The notes under the pieces were generated by a model that did no database searches, was not told the DNA's origin, and saw only the letters and a list, made by a program, of their open reading frames with translations. From Prevotella vespertina (GTDB taxonomy: Bacteria > Bacteroidota > Bacteroidia > Bacteroidales > Bacteroidaceae), in contig NZ_VVIQ01000001.1 of assembly GCF_009728485.1 (NCBI RefSeq), forward strand, positions 310,001 through 374,000: DNA of 64,000 nt, read 5' to 3'. This document shows positions 54,625 through 62,358 of this stretch, in pieces (positions within the stretch are counted from its first letter, which is position 1; every line of letters begins with the position of its first letter). Made by a program: the position numbers and the translations under genes.

Positions 54625-56523
54625 ATGGAAGAACAAATCGAAGTTAAAGAGCTTGATAATGTGGTCGTTCACTTCTCCGGGGATTCGGGGGATGGAATGC
54701 AGTTAGCCGGTAACATCTTCACAACAATATCCGCAACTGTGGGTAATGGAGTGTCTACGTTCCCTGATTATCCAGCTGATATCCGTGCCCCGCAAGGCTC
54801 GTTAACGGGTGTGAGTGGCTTTCAGGTGCATGTTGGTGCAGGCAAGGTATATACACCGGGAGACCGTTGTGATGTGCTCGTAGCCATGAATGCGGCAGCA
54901 CTGAAGATGCAGTACAGGCATTGCAAACCGAATGGAACCATCATTATTGATACCGATTCCTTTGGTGCGAAAGACCTCCAAAAGGCAGAGTTCCGCAGTG
55001 ATGACTATCTAGGTGAGATGGGTATCGACCCCGATAGAGTGGTTGCTTGCCCTATAACAAAGATGGTGAAGGAGTGTTTGGCTGATACTGGCATGGATAA
55101 TAAGTCCATGTTAAAGTGCCGCAATATGTTTGCTTTGGGACTTGTCTGCTGGCTTTTCAATCGTGATTTGAGCTTAGTAGATAGTTTCCTAGAGGCTAAG
55201 TTCAAGAAGAAACCAGCTGTTGCCGAAGCCAATAAACGTGTTGTAAGAGCTGGATATGACTATGGTCACAACGTACATGCGTCTGTTCCGAACACTTACC
55301 GCATAGAGTCTAAGGTGAAGGAAGCGGGTCGCTATATGGATATCACGGGTAACAAGGCGACTGCCTACGGCTTGATGGCAGCAGCAGAGAAGGCTGGCTT
55401 GCGTTTATTCTTGGGTTCTTATCCTATCACTCCAGCAACAGATATCCTCCACGAATTGGCTAAACACAAGTCAATGGGCGTCACAACGGTGCAATGCGAA
55501 GACGAGATTGCAGGTTGCGCATCGGCTATCGGTGCTGCTTTTGCAGGTGCTTTAGCTGCTACATCAACCTCTGGTCCAGGTATCTGTCTAAAGAGTGAGG
55601 CAATAAATCTAGCCCTTATTGATGAGCTTCCATTGGTGATTATCGACGTACAGCGTGGTGGTCCGTCTACCGGCTTACCAACTAAGAGTGAGCAGACCGA
55701 CCTCTTGCAGGTGCTTTATGGGCGTAACGGTGAAAGCCCAATGCCTGTTATTGCAGCCACAAGTCCCACTGATTGCTTCGATGCAGCGTATCACGCATGT
55801 AAGATAGCATTGGAACATATGACGCCAGTAGTGCTCTTGACCGATGCATTCATTGCTAACGGCTCTTCTGCGTGGAAGTTACCTGACATCGAAGAGCTGC
55901 CCGAGATTCATCCACATTATGCTACAGAGGAACAGAAGTATAAGTACACTCCTTACAAGCGTGACCCAGAGACGCTCGCACGTTACTGGGCGATACCAGG
56001 CACAGAGGGCTATACACACATCCTAGGAGGATTGGAGAAGGATGGAGAAACGGGTAGTATCTCAACCGATCCAGAGAATCATGACAAGATGGATAGGCTT
56101 CGTTGGGATAAAGTGGCACGTATTCCTGTACCCGACCTACAGGTGCTTGGTGATGAGAAAGACGCCGATTTGCTCATAGTAGGCTTTGGTAGTAGCTATG
56201 GTCACTTGTATTCTGCAATGGAAGAGTTGCGTCGTAAGGGTAATAAGGTAGCCTTGGCACAATTCAAGTACATCAACCCTCTGCCAAAGAATACGGCAGA
56301 AGTACTGGGAAGATACAAGAAGGTGGTGGTTGCCGAACAGAACCTTGGTCAGTTAGCAGCCCTTCTACGTATTCGTATCAACCATTTTGCTCCTTATCAG
56401 TACAACCAAGTAAAGGGACAGCCTTTCGTTGTTACGGAATTAGTTGCAACGTTTGAGAAACTCCTTAAGGCTCCATTACCAAAGGAAGAGAGTGGTACGT
56501 TCTATACAAAGATATTGCAGTAA
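54625..56523 (+). CDS. korA: 2-oxoglutarate/2-oxoacid:ferredoxin oxidoreductase, fused gamma-alpha subunit
   Basis: With KorB it oxidises a 2-oxoacid (probably 2-oxoglutarate) to acyl-CoA, reducing ferredoxin. The 632-residue protein is a fusion: a gamma domain (about 1-190; VVHFSGDSGDGMQLAGNIF), then the alpha domain (about 225-632; FLGSYPITPATDILHELAKH, AIGAAFAGALAATSTSGPG, PTKSEQTDLLQVLYGRNGESP). This gamma-alpha fusion is standard for the KorA type in Bacteroidota. No separate ferredoxin-like delta subunit is adjacent. korB follows after 38 nt. Confidence 0.94.
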   Translation: MEEQIEVKELDNVVVHFSGDSGDGMQLAGNIFTTISATVGNGVSTFPDYPADIRAPQGSLTGVSGFQVHVGAGKVYTPGDRCDVLVAMNAAALKMQYRHCKPNGTIIIDTDSFGAKDLQKAEFRSDDYLGEMGIDPDRVVACPITKMVKECLADTGMDNKSMLKCRNMFALGLVCWLFNRDLSLVDSFLEAKFKKKPAVAEANKRVVRAGYDYGHNVHASVPNTYRIESKVKEAGRYMDITGNKATAYGLMAAAEKAGLRLFLGSYPITPATDILHELAKHKSMGVTTVQCEDEIAGCASAIGAAFAGALAATSTSGPGICLKSEAINLALIDELPLVIIDVQRGGPSTGLPTKSEQTDLLQVLYGRNGESPMPVIAATSPTDCFDAAYHACKIALEHMTPVVLLTDAFIANGSSAWKLPDIEELPEIHPHYATEEQKYKYTPYKRDPETLARYWAIPGTEGYTHILGGLEKDGETGSISTDPENHDKMDRLRWDKVARIPVPDLQVLGDEKDADLLIVGFGSSYGHLYSAMEELRRKGNKVALAQFKYINPLPKNTAEVLGRYKKVVVAEQNLGQLAALLRIRINHFAPYQYNQVKGQPFVVTELVATFEKLLKAPLPKEESGTFYTKILQ

Positions 56524-56561
56524 GACCCCTAAACATAACTTCTTTAAATTCTAAACAGATT

Positions 56562-57569
56562 ATGAACCAATATACAGCACAAGACTTTAAGAAGGGACAA
56601 CCACGCTGGTGCCCCGGATGTGGCGACCACTTCTTCCTTGCCAGCTTGCAGAAAGCAATGGCAGAACTAGGTGTTCCACCTTATGAAACTGCTGTTATCA
56701 GTGGTATCGGGTGCTCAAGTCGATTACCCTATTACGCTAATACCTATGCCATGCAGACCATTCATGGTCGTGCCGCAGCTATCTCTACGGGTGCAAAGGT
56801 AACCAATCCCAACCTTACCATTTGGCAGGTTTCGGGCGATGGTGACGCTCTTGCCATCGGTGGTAACCACTTCATCCATGCCATGCGACGCAATATCGAC
56901 TTGAATATGATTCTGTTGAACAACCGCATCTATGGTCTAACGAAGGGACAATACTCCCCAACTAGTCCTCGCGGGTTCGTCTCTAAGTCGAGTCCCTTTG
57001 GTACAACGGAAGATCCGTTCCGCCCCGCTGAACTCTGTTTCGGTGCTCGTGGCAACTTCTTCGCACGTAGCGTTGCCAGCGACAACAATGAGACAATGGC
57101 CATTCTCAAGGCTGCTTACCAGCATAAGGGGGCTTCCGTGTGTGAGATTTTGCAGAATTGTGTGATCTTCAACGATGGTTGTCACAACTCAGTCTACACC
57201 TCTCAAGGTCGTAAAGAGAATGCAATCTACGTTAAGCATGGCGAACCTTTGATCTTTGGAGCTAATAAGGAGTATGGACTCATGCAAGAGGGATTCGGCT
57301 TGAAGGTAGTTAAGATTGGCGAGAACGGCGTTACGCAAGATGATATCCTCGTACATGATGCCCACTGCCAAGACAATACTCTACAGCTGAAGTTGGCTAT
57401 GATGAGTAATGAAGATGGTTTCCCAATAGCCCTCGGAGTGATTCGTGATGTTGAAGCACCTACTTACGATGCTGCAGTGAACCAACAGATAGAAGAAGTG
57501 AAGGCGCAGAAGCATTATCACACGTTCATGGAAATGTTGGAAACCAACGATATATGGGAAGTAAAGTGA
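56562..57569 (+). CDS. korB: 2-oxoglutarate/2-oxoacid:ferredoxin oxidoreductase, beta subunit
   Basis: The TPP-binding subunit, 335 residues. The N-terminus carries RWCPGCGDHFF; with SGIGCSSR it supplies the cysteines of the proximal [4Fe-4S] cluster. The TPP site is TIWQVSGDGDALAIGGNHF ... LLNNRIYGLTKGQYSPTS (GDGD ... N motif). It completes the enzyme with KorA. A separate LytTR gene begins 78 nt later from its own promoter. Substrate specificity for 2-oxoglutarate over pyruvate is inferred from the fused KorA arrangement. Confidence 0.95.
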   Translation: MNQYTAQDFKKGQPRWCPGCGDHFFLASLQKAMAELGVPPYETAVISGIGCSSRLPYYANTYAMQTIHGRAAAISTGAKVTNPNLTIWQVSGDGDALAIGGNHFIHAMRRNIDLNMILLNNRIYGLTKGQYSPTSPRGFVSKSSPFGTTEDPFRPAELCFGARGNFFARSVASDNNETMAILKAAYQHKGASVCEILQNCVIFNDGCHNSVYTSQGRKENAIYVKHGEPLIFGANKEYGLMQEGFGLKVVKIGENGVTQDDILVHDAHCQDNTLQLKLAMMSNEDGFPIALGVIRDVEAPTYDAAVNQQIEEVKAQKHYHTFMEMLETNDIWEVK

Positions 57570-57590
57570 TGTGATTCTCATTTATAGCAC

Positions 57591-57621
57591 TTGCGTTTGT
57601 AATAGAAAATGTGTATCTTTG
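57591..57621 (+). promoter_or_regulatory. Promoter of the LytTR gene
   Basis: TTG at 57591-57593, a 20-nt spacer and TATCTTTG at 57614-57621, 26 nt before the ATG. Confidence 0.82.
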
Positions 57622-57647
57622 CCCTTAGGTAAATAATACGTTGAGCC

Positions 57648-58481
57648 ATGCACAGATTCACAGAATTCCTATATAGCAAGTGCCCCTTGCAAGCTAATGT
57701 CAGTTCTTTACGCTCATTGTTAGCGTTAGGGACTGGCATTTTTATACTCCTTTATCTCTTCCAACCATTTGGTATTAGCAACTATTCTGGCAGTATCTTT
57801 CTGATGTGTTTGGGCGTAGGCATACTCTCGTCATGCGTTCAAGGACTCTGTTCTTTGCTTTTCTTGGGCATACCAAGGCGTAAAAAAGGATTCGTTACCA
57901 ATGGTGATGTGCTAATATATTCGGTTGCAATCGAACTAGCTATGGCGTTTTCCATGACCATTTATGCCTCATTCTGCTTTAAGGTACCGCTCTCGTGGCA
58001 ACTCTTCTTAGTCTTTTTTTACTGGACTTTCCTAATTTGGTTACTCGTGACAGGTATCTCCACGCTGATAAGTTACAACCGAATGTTGCACAACAGACTT
58101 GAGGAAGTGAAGGTTAAGACCAATGAGGAGCAAGTAGGAATTATGATTACATTACATGACCAGAATCTGCGTGGCGAGGACCTATCGTTGCCTATAAACA
58201 ATCTCTTGTATATCGAAGCGCAGAAGAATAACGCATTAGTGTGCTACGTGGCGTGCGACAAGATAGAACGTAGGGAACTTCGCACCACATTGACCGCCTT
58301 GAAAGCCGATCTGCCGTATGATAATATCTTTCAATGCCACCGTTCCTTCCTCGTAAACATCAATAATATTGAGTCGGCAAAGGGTAACTCCAATGGTTAT
58401 CTCTTGCGCTTTAAGGTGTGTCGCGATACGATTCCTGTGTCCCGCACCTTTGTTCCCAGTTTACGAAAATACCTTAGTTAA
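57648..58481 (+). CDS. Membrane-bound LytTR DNA-binding protein
   Basis: A 277-residue regulator with four hydrophobic segments (about residues 20-145), a short coiled linker (RMLHNRLEEVKVKTNEEQ) and a C-terminal LytTR domain (about 175-277). The domain shows INNLLYIEAQKNNALVCY, FQCHRSFLVNINNIESAKG and TIPVSRTFVPSLRKYL, the canonical pattern. There is no receiver domain, so it is not a classical response regulator; membrane LytTR proteins of this type may respond to a membrane signal directly. No sensor partner is adjacent. Confidence 0.9.
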   Translation: MHRFTEFLYSKCPLQANVSSLRSLLALGTGIFILLYLFQPFGISNYSGSIFLMCLGVGILSSCVQGLCSLLFLGIPRRKKGFVTNGDVLIYSVAIELAMAFSMTIYASFCFKVPLSWQLFLVFFYWTFLIWLLVTGISTLISYNRMLHNRLEEVKVKTNEEQVGIMITLHDQNLRGEDLSLPINNLLYIEAQKNNALVCYVACDKIERRELRTTLTALKADLPYDNIFQCHRSFLVNINNIESAKGNSNGYLLRFKVCRDTIPVSRTFVPSLRKYLS

Positions 58482-58707
58482 AATCGCACCCAACCTTATT
58501 TAAAGCCCTTTCTGATAACCTCTCCAAGCCCTTCTCATAGTAGGAATGCCCCTAATAGAAGTGAGTTTGGATAGGCAAATCATTGTGTTTTTGTCAGTGC
58601 CTTACGCCATTTCTTCCTGTCGTTAGGCTATGCTTGAGGCACTCTTACCTATGTAATGATGCTCGGAATAGTATGATTGCGAATGCTAATTCCTATGAGT
58701 TGCGTTA
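58482..58707. other. Start of the 720-nt gap after the LytTR gene
   Basis: No gene recognised; the stretch includes CGTTAGGCTATGCTTGAGGC (near 58621), a partial match to the GC-rich dispersed repeats at 40438 and 45093. Arrays follow from 58708. Confidence 0.4.
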
Positions 58708-58839
58708 CAAACTAAGGGGAGTTTCATCTGTTAGACCTATGTCTTCTGTTAGTTTCACCATGGTGAAACTTATGTTTCATCGTGATGAGACATTCGTTTC
58801 ATCATGATGAAATCTGTGTCTCTTCATGATGAAACTAAA
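58708..58839. repeat. 22-nt-period array with GTTTCAT palindromes (58.8 kb)
   Basis: Units start at 58708, 58730, 58752, 58774, 58796 and 58818. GTTTCACCATGGTGAAAC at 58752 is a perfect 18-bp palindrome; the next units are GTTTCATCGTGATGAGAC, GTTTCATCATGATGAAAT and GTCTCTTCATGATGAAAC. They keep the dyad by compensating changes, which is the strongest sign that the symmetry itself matters. Confidence 0.88.
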
Positions 58840-58852
58840 AAAAGGTAGCTAC

Positions 58853-59028
58853 AAAAGAGATGAAAGGGAGGTTGGAAACGGATGTAATGTATATGCAAAA
58901 GAGATGGACGGGAGGTTGGAAACGGATGTAATGTATATGCAAAAGAAATGGAAGTGAGGTTGGAAAGGGATGTAATGTATATACAAAAGAGACGAAACTG
59001 AGGTTGGAAAGGGAGCTTTAGTGTGAGT
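58853..59028. repeat. 44-nt tandem array, four units
   Basis: Units start at 58853, 58897, 58941 and 58985 and share AAAAGARATGRAMGKGAGGT and GATGTAATGTATAT. The period of 44 is exactly twice 22, and it begins 14 nt after the 22-nt array. Because 44 is not a multiple of 3, the open frame over it on the minus strand is not a real protein. Confidence 0.88.
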
Positions 59029-59132
59029 AAAAGCATTGCAGAAAAGCTGTATTGGGCTTGTAAATCATAGTATTGGATGTTGAGAATAATCGTTTTATGG
59101 GGTGGAGGTGCGCATTGATAGGTATATAATAT

Positions 59133-59169
59133 AAGGTGCATAAAAACCTTTTACGGCTTTATGCACCTT
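59133..59169 (-). terminator. Terminator of the minus-strand pair
   Basis: AAGGTGCATAAA pairs perfectly with TTTATGCACCTT, 33 nt past the stop of the minus-strand gene. Confidence 0.85.
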
Positions 59170-59201
59170 CGTTTGTGTATTATTGATGTATTCTTTGAGG
59201 C

Positions 59202-59732
59202 TTATACGTTCAATGTTTCATTCTTTTTTAGTACGCGAGATATCGTCGCAAAGAAGTCGTTTAACTCTTCCTGCTGATCCTCTTGGAAGGTATTTCTTTT
59301 CCTGATTTTCAGTTTAATTGATTCTCCTTTAATAACGAGAAAGAAGTGTTTCTGCTTTTCATCAAAGCCAGCCTGCTCTATGCTTGTCATAGGATAATAG
59401 AACATATCCCATTCAGCTTGCTCATTAGATTTGATTCTGTAGAAGCCTGGTATAGGTTGAGCGAGAGCGGATATTATATACATGTCCTCATCATTGTAGG
59501 CAATAATTGCTGGGTCTATTTGTCCTAAACTCCCCTTAGGAATATAAAATTCTACACACTTGATATTGCTTGTATTGATAGAAGGGTACTTCTTTGTGAT
59601 GAATTCCATTGCCTTTGCTGTGTAGACTCCCTTACTATTCTTACCTTTTTGCCGCACGTAGAACATAAGCGAGAAGGCAATAATACTCGCTGCAATGAAC
59701 ATGATGATAACTAGAACAAAAGTATGATCCAT
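59202..59732 (-). CDS. Hypothetical membrane-anchored protein
   Basis: A 176-residue protein with a single N-terminal membrane helix (FVLVIIMFIAASIIAFSLMFYV, about 5-26), a basic flank (RQKGKNSKG) and a soluble domain rich in beta strands (VEFYIPKGSLGQIDPAIIAY, HFFLVIKGESIKLKIRKR) followed by a C-terminal helix. The pattern suggests a PH-like fold facing the cytoplasm. I do not recognise the family. It is 31 nt downstream of the DUF1266 gene and probably co-transcribed with it. Confidence 0.65.
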   Translation of the reverse strand: MDHTFVLVIIMFIAASIIAFSLMFYVRQKGKNSKGVYTAKAMEFITKKYPSINTSNIKCVEFYIPKGSLGQIDPAIIAYNDEDMYIISALAQPIPGFYRIKSNEQAEWDMFYYPMTSIEQAGFDEKQKHFFLVIKGESIKLKIRKRNTFQEDQQEELNDFFATISRVLKKNETLNV

Positions 59733-59763
59733 AATCTGAAAGATTTAATATGTTATTGATAAA

Positions 59764-60492
59764 TTATTTCAACTTAACTTTTACCCAAGGGCTCTCGGGA
59801 TGTTTCAAAAGCCATTTCACTACGTTACAAAAGCCTAAGACATCACGCTCCTCTGGATGAGAAGTCCAACAACAACGTCCGATGATATAAGAACGTCCGA
59901 GCTCTTCCCATGTGTCGAATGTGCTGATGGCTCTTTGGTAAGCTCTCTCCAGATAGTCCCACGCCTGGTCTGCATTGAGGTATTTCATTTCCACACCAAC
60001 ACGCACGAGATAGGCTGCGCGCCCTATATCCCATCCTATAACGTCTTTTCCTGTTATAGCATCCCATGAGGTAATCAGTTCATTAGCAAGTAGACTATCT
60101 TGTGCTGCAATATAGTTGGTTAGCATATTAAGCAAATCGCTTAAATCTACAGCTCGTGTTATGTAATGTTTATCAACAATACTTGCCATTGACCATATAC
60201 GTCGTACCTCAGTGTTGATTCCGCTGTCTTCTTGTACCTCTGCCATCATTTCTTCTTTTATAACAGCAATATCAAGTGAGCGGCAACGTCCGAGCAATTC
60301 CTCTATGGTTTCGCATAATTCTTGTCGATTTGTGATACCCCAGCCTTGTTCGAGAAGTACTTTTGCACGTGAACCAATCTTAGATGAAAGTGTAAAATGG
60401 TCTCCTCCCTGCTGCCCTTGGTATTGTGCACTTAGGGAGATGCGACGTAATTGTTCGTCGGATAGTTTACTTGAATAGTTGAATAGCCCCAT
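59764..60492 (-). CDS. DUF1266-type protein
   Basis: A 242-residue cytosolic protein with the DUF1266 pattern in its C-terminal half: VIGWDIGRAAYLVRVGVEMKYLNADQAWDYLERA, then TFDTWEELGRSYIIGRCCW. DUF1266 has no settled function; some members lie near toxin or contact-dependent systems. The N-terminus (LSDEQLRRISLSAQYQGQQGG) is soluble. It is the first gene of a two-gene minus-strand unit and is divergent from the following plus-strand gene. Confidence 0.75.
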   Translation of the reverse strand: MGLFNYSSKLSDEQLRRISLSAQYQGQQGGDHFTLSSKIGSRAKVLLEQGWGITNRQELCETIEELLGRCRSLDIAVIKEEMMAEVQEDSGINTEVRRIWSMASIVDKHYITRAVDLSDLLNMLTNYIAAQDSLLANELITSWDAITGKDVIGWDIGRAAYLVRVGVEMKYLNADQAWDYLERAYQRAISTFDTWEELGRSYIIGRCCWTSHPEERDVLGFCNVVKWLLKHPESPWVKVKLK

Positions 60493-60515
60493 AGCTTTGG
60501 TTTTTAAGTTGCTGT

Positions 60516-60523
60516 CAAAGATA
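60516..60523 (-). promoter_or_regulatory. Promoter -7 element of the DUF1266 gene
   Basis: TATCTTTG on the minus strand, 23 nt before the ATG; no clear -33. Confidence 0.65.
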
Positions 60524-60703
60524 CGAAAAATTCAGTTGTATAGGTAAAGGTATAGTTTTCTTTAACATTTTTACCTTCGTCGTTCTTCCTGTTATACATC
60601 ACTTCACATGGATTGAAAAGCGATTAGTCATTAGTCCCAAAAACTAGTATTTCAGCTGAGCACATAGTTATACAGCCCATAACTTGGTCGTCTGTCCCCA
60701 ATA

Positions 60704-60735
60704 TTTGGAGCTTGCTAAAAGGCTTACTACATTTG
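60704..60735 (+). promoter_or_regulatory. Promoter of the secreted helical protein gene
   Basis: TTTG at 60704-60707, a 20-nt spacer and TACATTTG at 60728-60735, 38 nt before the ATG at 60774. It supports the shorter start. Confidence 0.82.
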
Positions 60736-60773
60736 CAGCAGACAATATGTTTCACCTTTTAAAATTAGGACTT

Positions 60774-61424
60774 ATGAGAACTTTAATTTCAAAACTCGTC
60801 GTTATCGTTGCCCTTATGTGCGCAACTAGTGTTTACGCAGCTGATGTTCAGCCTATGGAAAAGGCTTTGAGCAATACGCTAAGTAAAGTAAATGCAGAAA
60901 ATGCAGAGTCTATTGTCGTTGGTATGGATGCTTTGGATCGACTGACGAAACAGTATCCTAACGAATGGTTACCGCTTTATTACAAGACGCTCTTTGCTCT
61001 TCAGTATGCTGTCCACTTCCCACAAGACAGTCATTCGGGCTTATTCCTTGAGTCAGCAAAGCCTGATTTGGAGGCGTTACAAGCACTCTGTCCGACTGAT
61101 CGTGTAGCCCGTTCGGAGGCATTAGTGCTTAAAGGACTCTATTACACGGCACTCATTGTACAGAATCCTATGGTGAATGGCAAGTCATATTATATGGATG
61201 CAATCATCAATTACAAGTCGGCTATTGGTGTAAATCCTGATAATCCACGTGCACATTTGCTCCTCTACATCTTCTTTGATAACATGAGTAAGATTACTGG
61301 GCAACCTAGTATGAACGAACCAAAGGAATTGACAACCATCAAGCAACTCTATGCTAGTGAGCAACCACAGGGCTTGTTGCCTTCATGGGGAAAGGAATTG
61401 ATGAACCTTTGTGGAATAAAGTAG
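60774..61424 (+). CDS. Secreted TPR-like helical protein
   Basis: A 216-residue exported protein with a signal peptide (MRTLISKLVVIVALMCATSVYA). The mature part is helical: MEKALSNTLSKVNAENAESIVVGMDALDRLTKQYPNEWLPLYYKTL looks like the first TPR pair, and YYMDAIINYKSAIGVNPDNPRAHLLLYIFF a later one. Bacteroidota carry similar periplasmic proteins of unknown role. The frame from 60684 is rejected since it would start before the promoter. A hairpin follows the stop. Confidence 0.78.
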   Translation: MRTLISKLVVIVALMCATSVYAADVQPMEKALSNTLSKVNAENAESIVVGMDALDRLTKQYPNEWLPLYYKTLFALQYAVHFPQDSHSGLFLESAKPDLEALQALCPTDRVARSEALVLKGLYYTALIVQNPMVNGKSYYMDAIINYKSAIGVNPDNPRAHLLLYIFFDNMSKITGQPSMNEPKELTTIKQLYASEQPQGLLPSWGKELMNLCGIK

Positions 61425-61439
61425 CGCACACACATACAT

Positions 61440-61475
61440 CTATCACTGCTGGGGAGTAAACCCTGGTAGTGATAG
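61440..61475 (+). terminator. Hairpin after the secreted helical protein gene
   Basis: CTATCACTGCTGGGG pairs with CCCTGGTAGTGATAG; no T-run directly after, but stable. Confidence 0.7.
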
Positions 61476-61520
61476 AAGTCATTAATAAGCATGCTTCCAT
61501 TGAAATATAAGGTAAGTATG

Positions 61521-61552
61521 TTTGCTCATTTACTAGAAAACCATTACCTTTG
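61521..61552 (+). promoter_or_regulatory. lemA promoter
   Basis: TTTG at 61521-61524, a 20-nt spacer and TACCTTTG at 61545-61552, 46 nt before the ATG. Confidence 0.82.
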
Positions 61553-61598
61553 AGACCTAAATAAATCATTTCTATAAGAAACAACTAATACTTAGCGT

Positions 61599-62348
61599 AT
61601 GGCAAATTTACTAGATGAAGTCACGGGACCTGTTAATGAGTCAGGTCGTGACGTACATGTAATTGACAAGCAATTGGCAGTGACAGTTGGTACAGGGTCA
61701 ACCCTATTTCAGATTGCTCTGTGGGTGGTAATACCCGTATTGGTGCTCCTGTTTGTAGCGATAATGGGTAGTACGATGGAGAATCCGTTGTTAGTAGCAG
61801 TTGTCGGTTGTCTTGTTGGAATCCTTCCTGGTGTAATCTTTATCTTTATGAAGATATCGGCTCGCAACTATTTCCAGCAATTAGAGCAGCGTATTCAGGC
61901 TGAGGCATCAAACATCGACAACTATCTAGAGCAACGTGTGCAGATTCTTCAGAACGTTGTAGGACTTGTTGAGCGTGCTATCGACTTAGATAAAGATGTG
62001 ATGAAAGCCGTTGCTGCTCTACGTGGTGGTAGTGTCAATGAGACAAATCGTAACGAGGTGAGTGCGCAAGTAGGTTCTGCCTTAGGTCGGTTGTTCCCAC
62101 AGGTTGAGGCTTATCCTGAGTTGAAAGCACATAGTGCCATCGCTGATGCTATGCAGCAGAACAATTATCTTCAGCGTGAAATCACAGCTGCCCGCACCGT
62201 ATATAATAGTAGGGTGACCCAATGGAACACCGATATATTCTCATGGCCAACGAAGATGATTGTTGCAGCTCAGCAGGGCTACACTACTCGTATACCATTC
62301 ACCGCATCGGCTGAAATACGTGAAGCTGCAAGAAGTAAGTTCTTCTAA
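61599..62348 (+). CDS. lemA: LemA family membrane protein
   Basis: A 249-residue LemA-type protein. Two adjacent hydrophobic segments lie at about residues 32-85 (LFQIALWVVIPVLVLLFVAIMG and NPLLVAVVGCLVGILPGVIFIF), and the helical LemA domain follows (LEQRIQAEASNIDNYLEQRVQILQNVVGLVERAI). Usual LemA proteins have a single N-terminal helix, so this is a slightly longer form. LemA's role is not settled; it often travels with membrane proteases or phage-shock-type proteins. Here it lies 10 nt before a large membrane gene, with which it forms an operon. Confidence 0.88.
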   Translation: MANLLDEVTGPVNESGRDVHVIDKQLAVTVGTGSTLFQIALWVVIPVLVLLFVAIMGSTMENPLLVAVVGCLVGILPGVIFIFMKISARNYFQQLEQRIQAEASNIDNYLEQRVQILQNVVGLVERAIDLDKDVMKAVAALRGGSVNETNRNEVSAQVGSALGRLFPQVEAYPELKAHSAIADAMQQNNYLQREITAARTVYNSRVTQWNTDIFSWPTKMIVAAQQGYTTRIPFTASAEIREAARSKFF

Positions 62349-62358
62349 GGATAAAAGA

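Noticed and set aside
58583..58807. 74-residue plus-strand frame after the LytTR gene
   Set aside because: It runs through the palindromic 22-nt array, without a ribosome-binding site or protein-like composition.
58824..59141. 105-residue minus-strand frame
   Set aside because: It is produced by the 44-nt tandem repeat; 44 is not a multiple of 3, so the repeats are read in different frames and no protein repeat exists.
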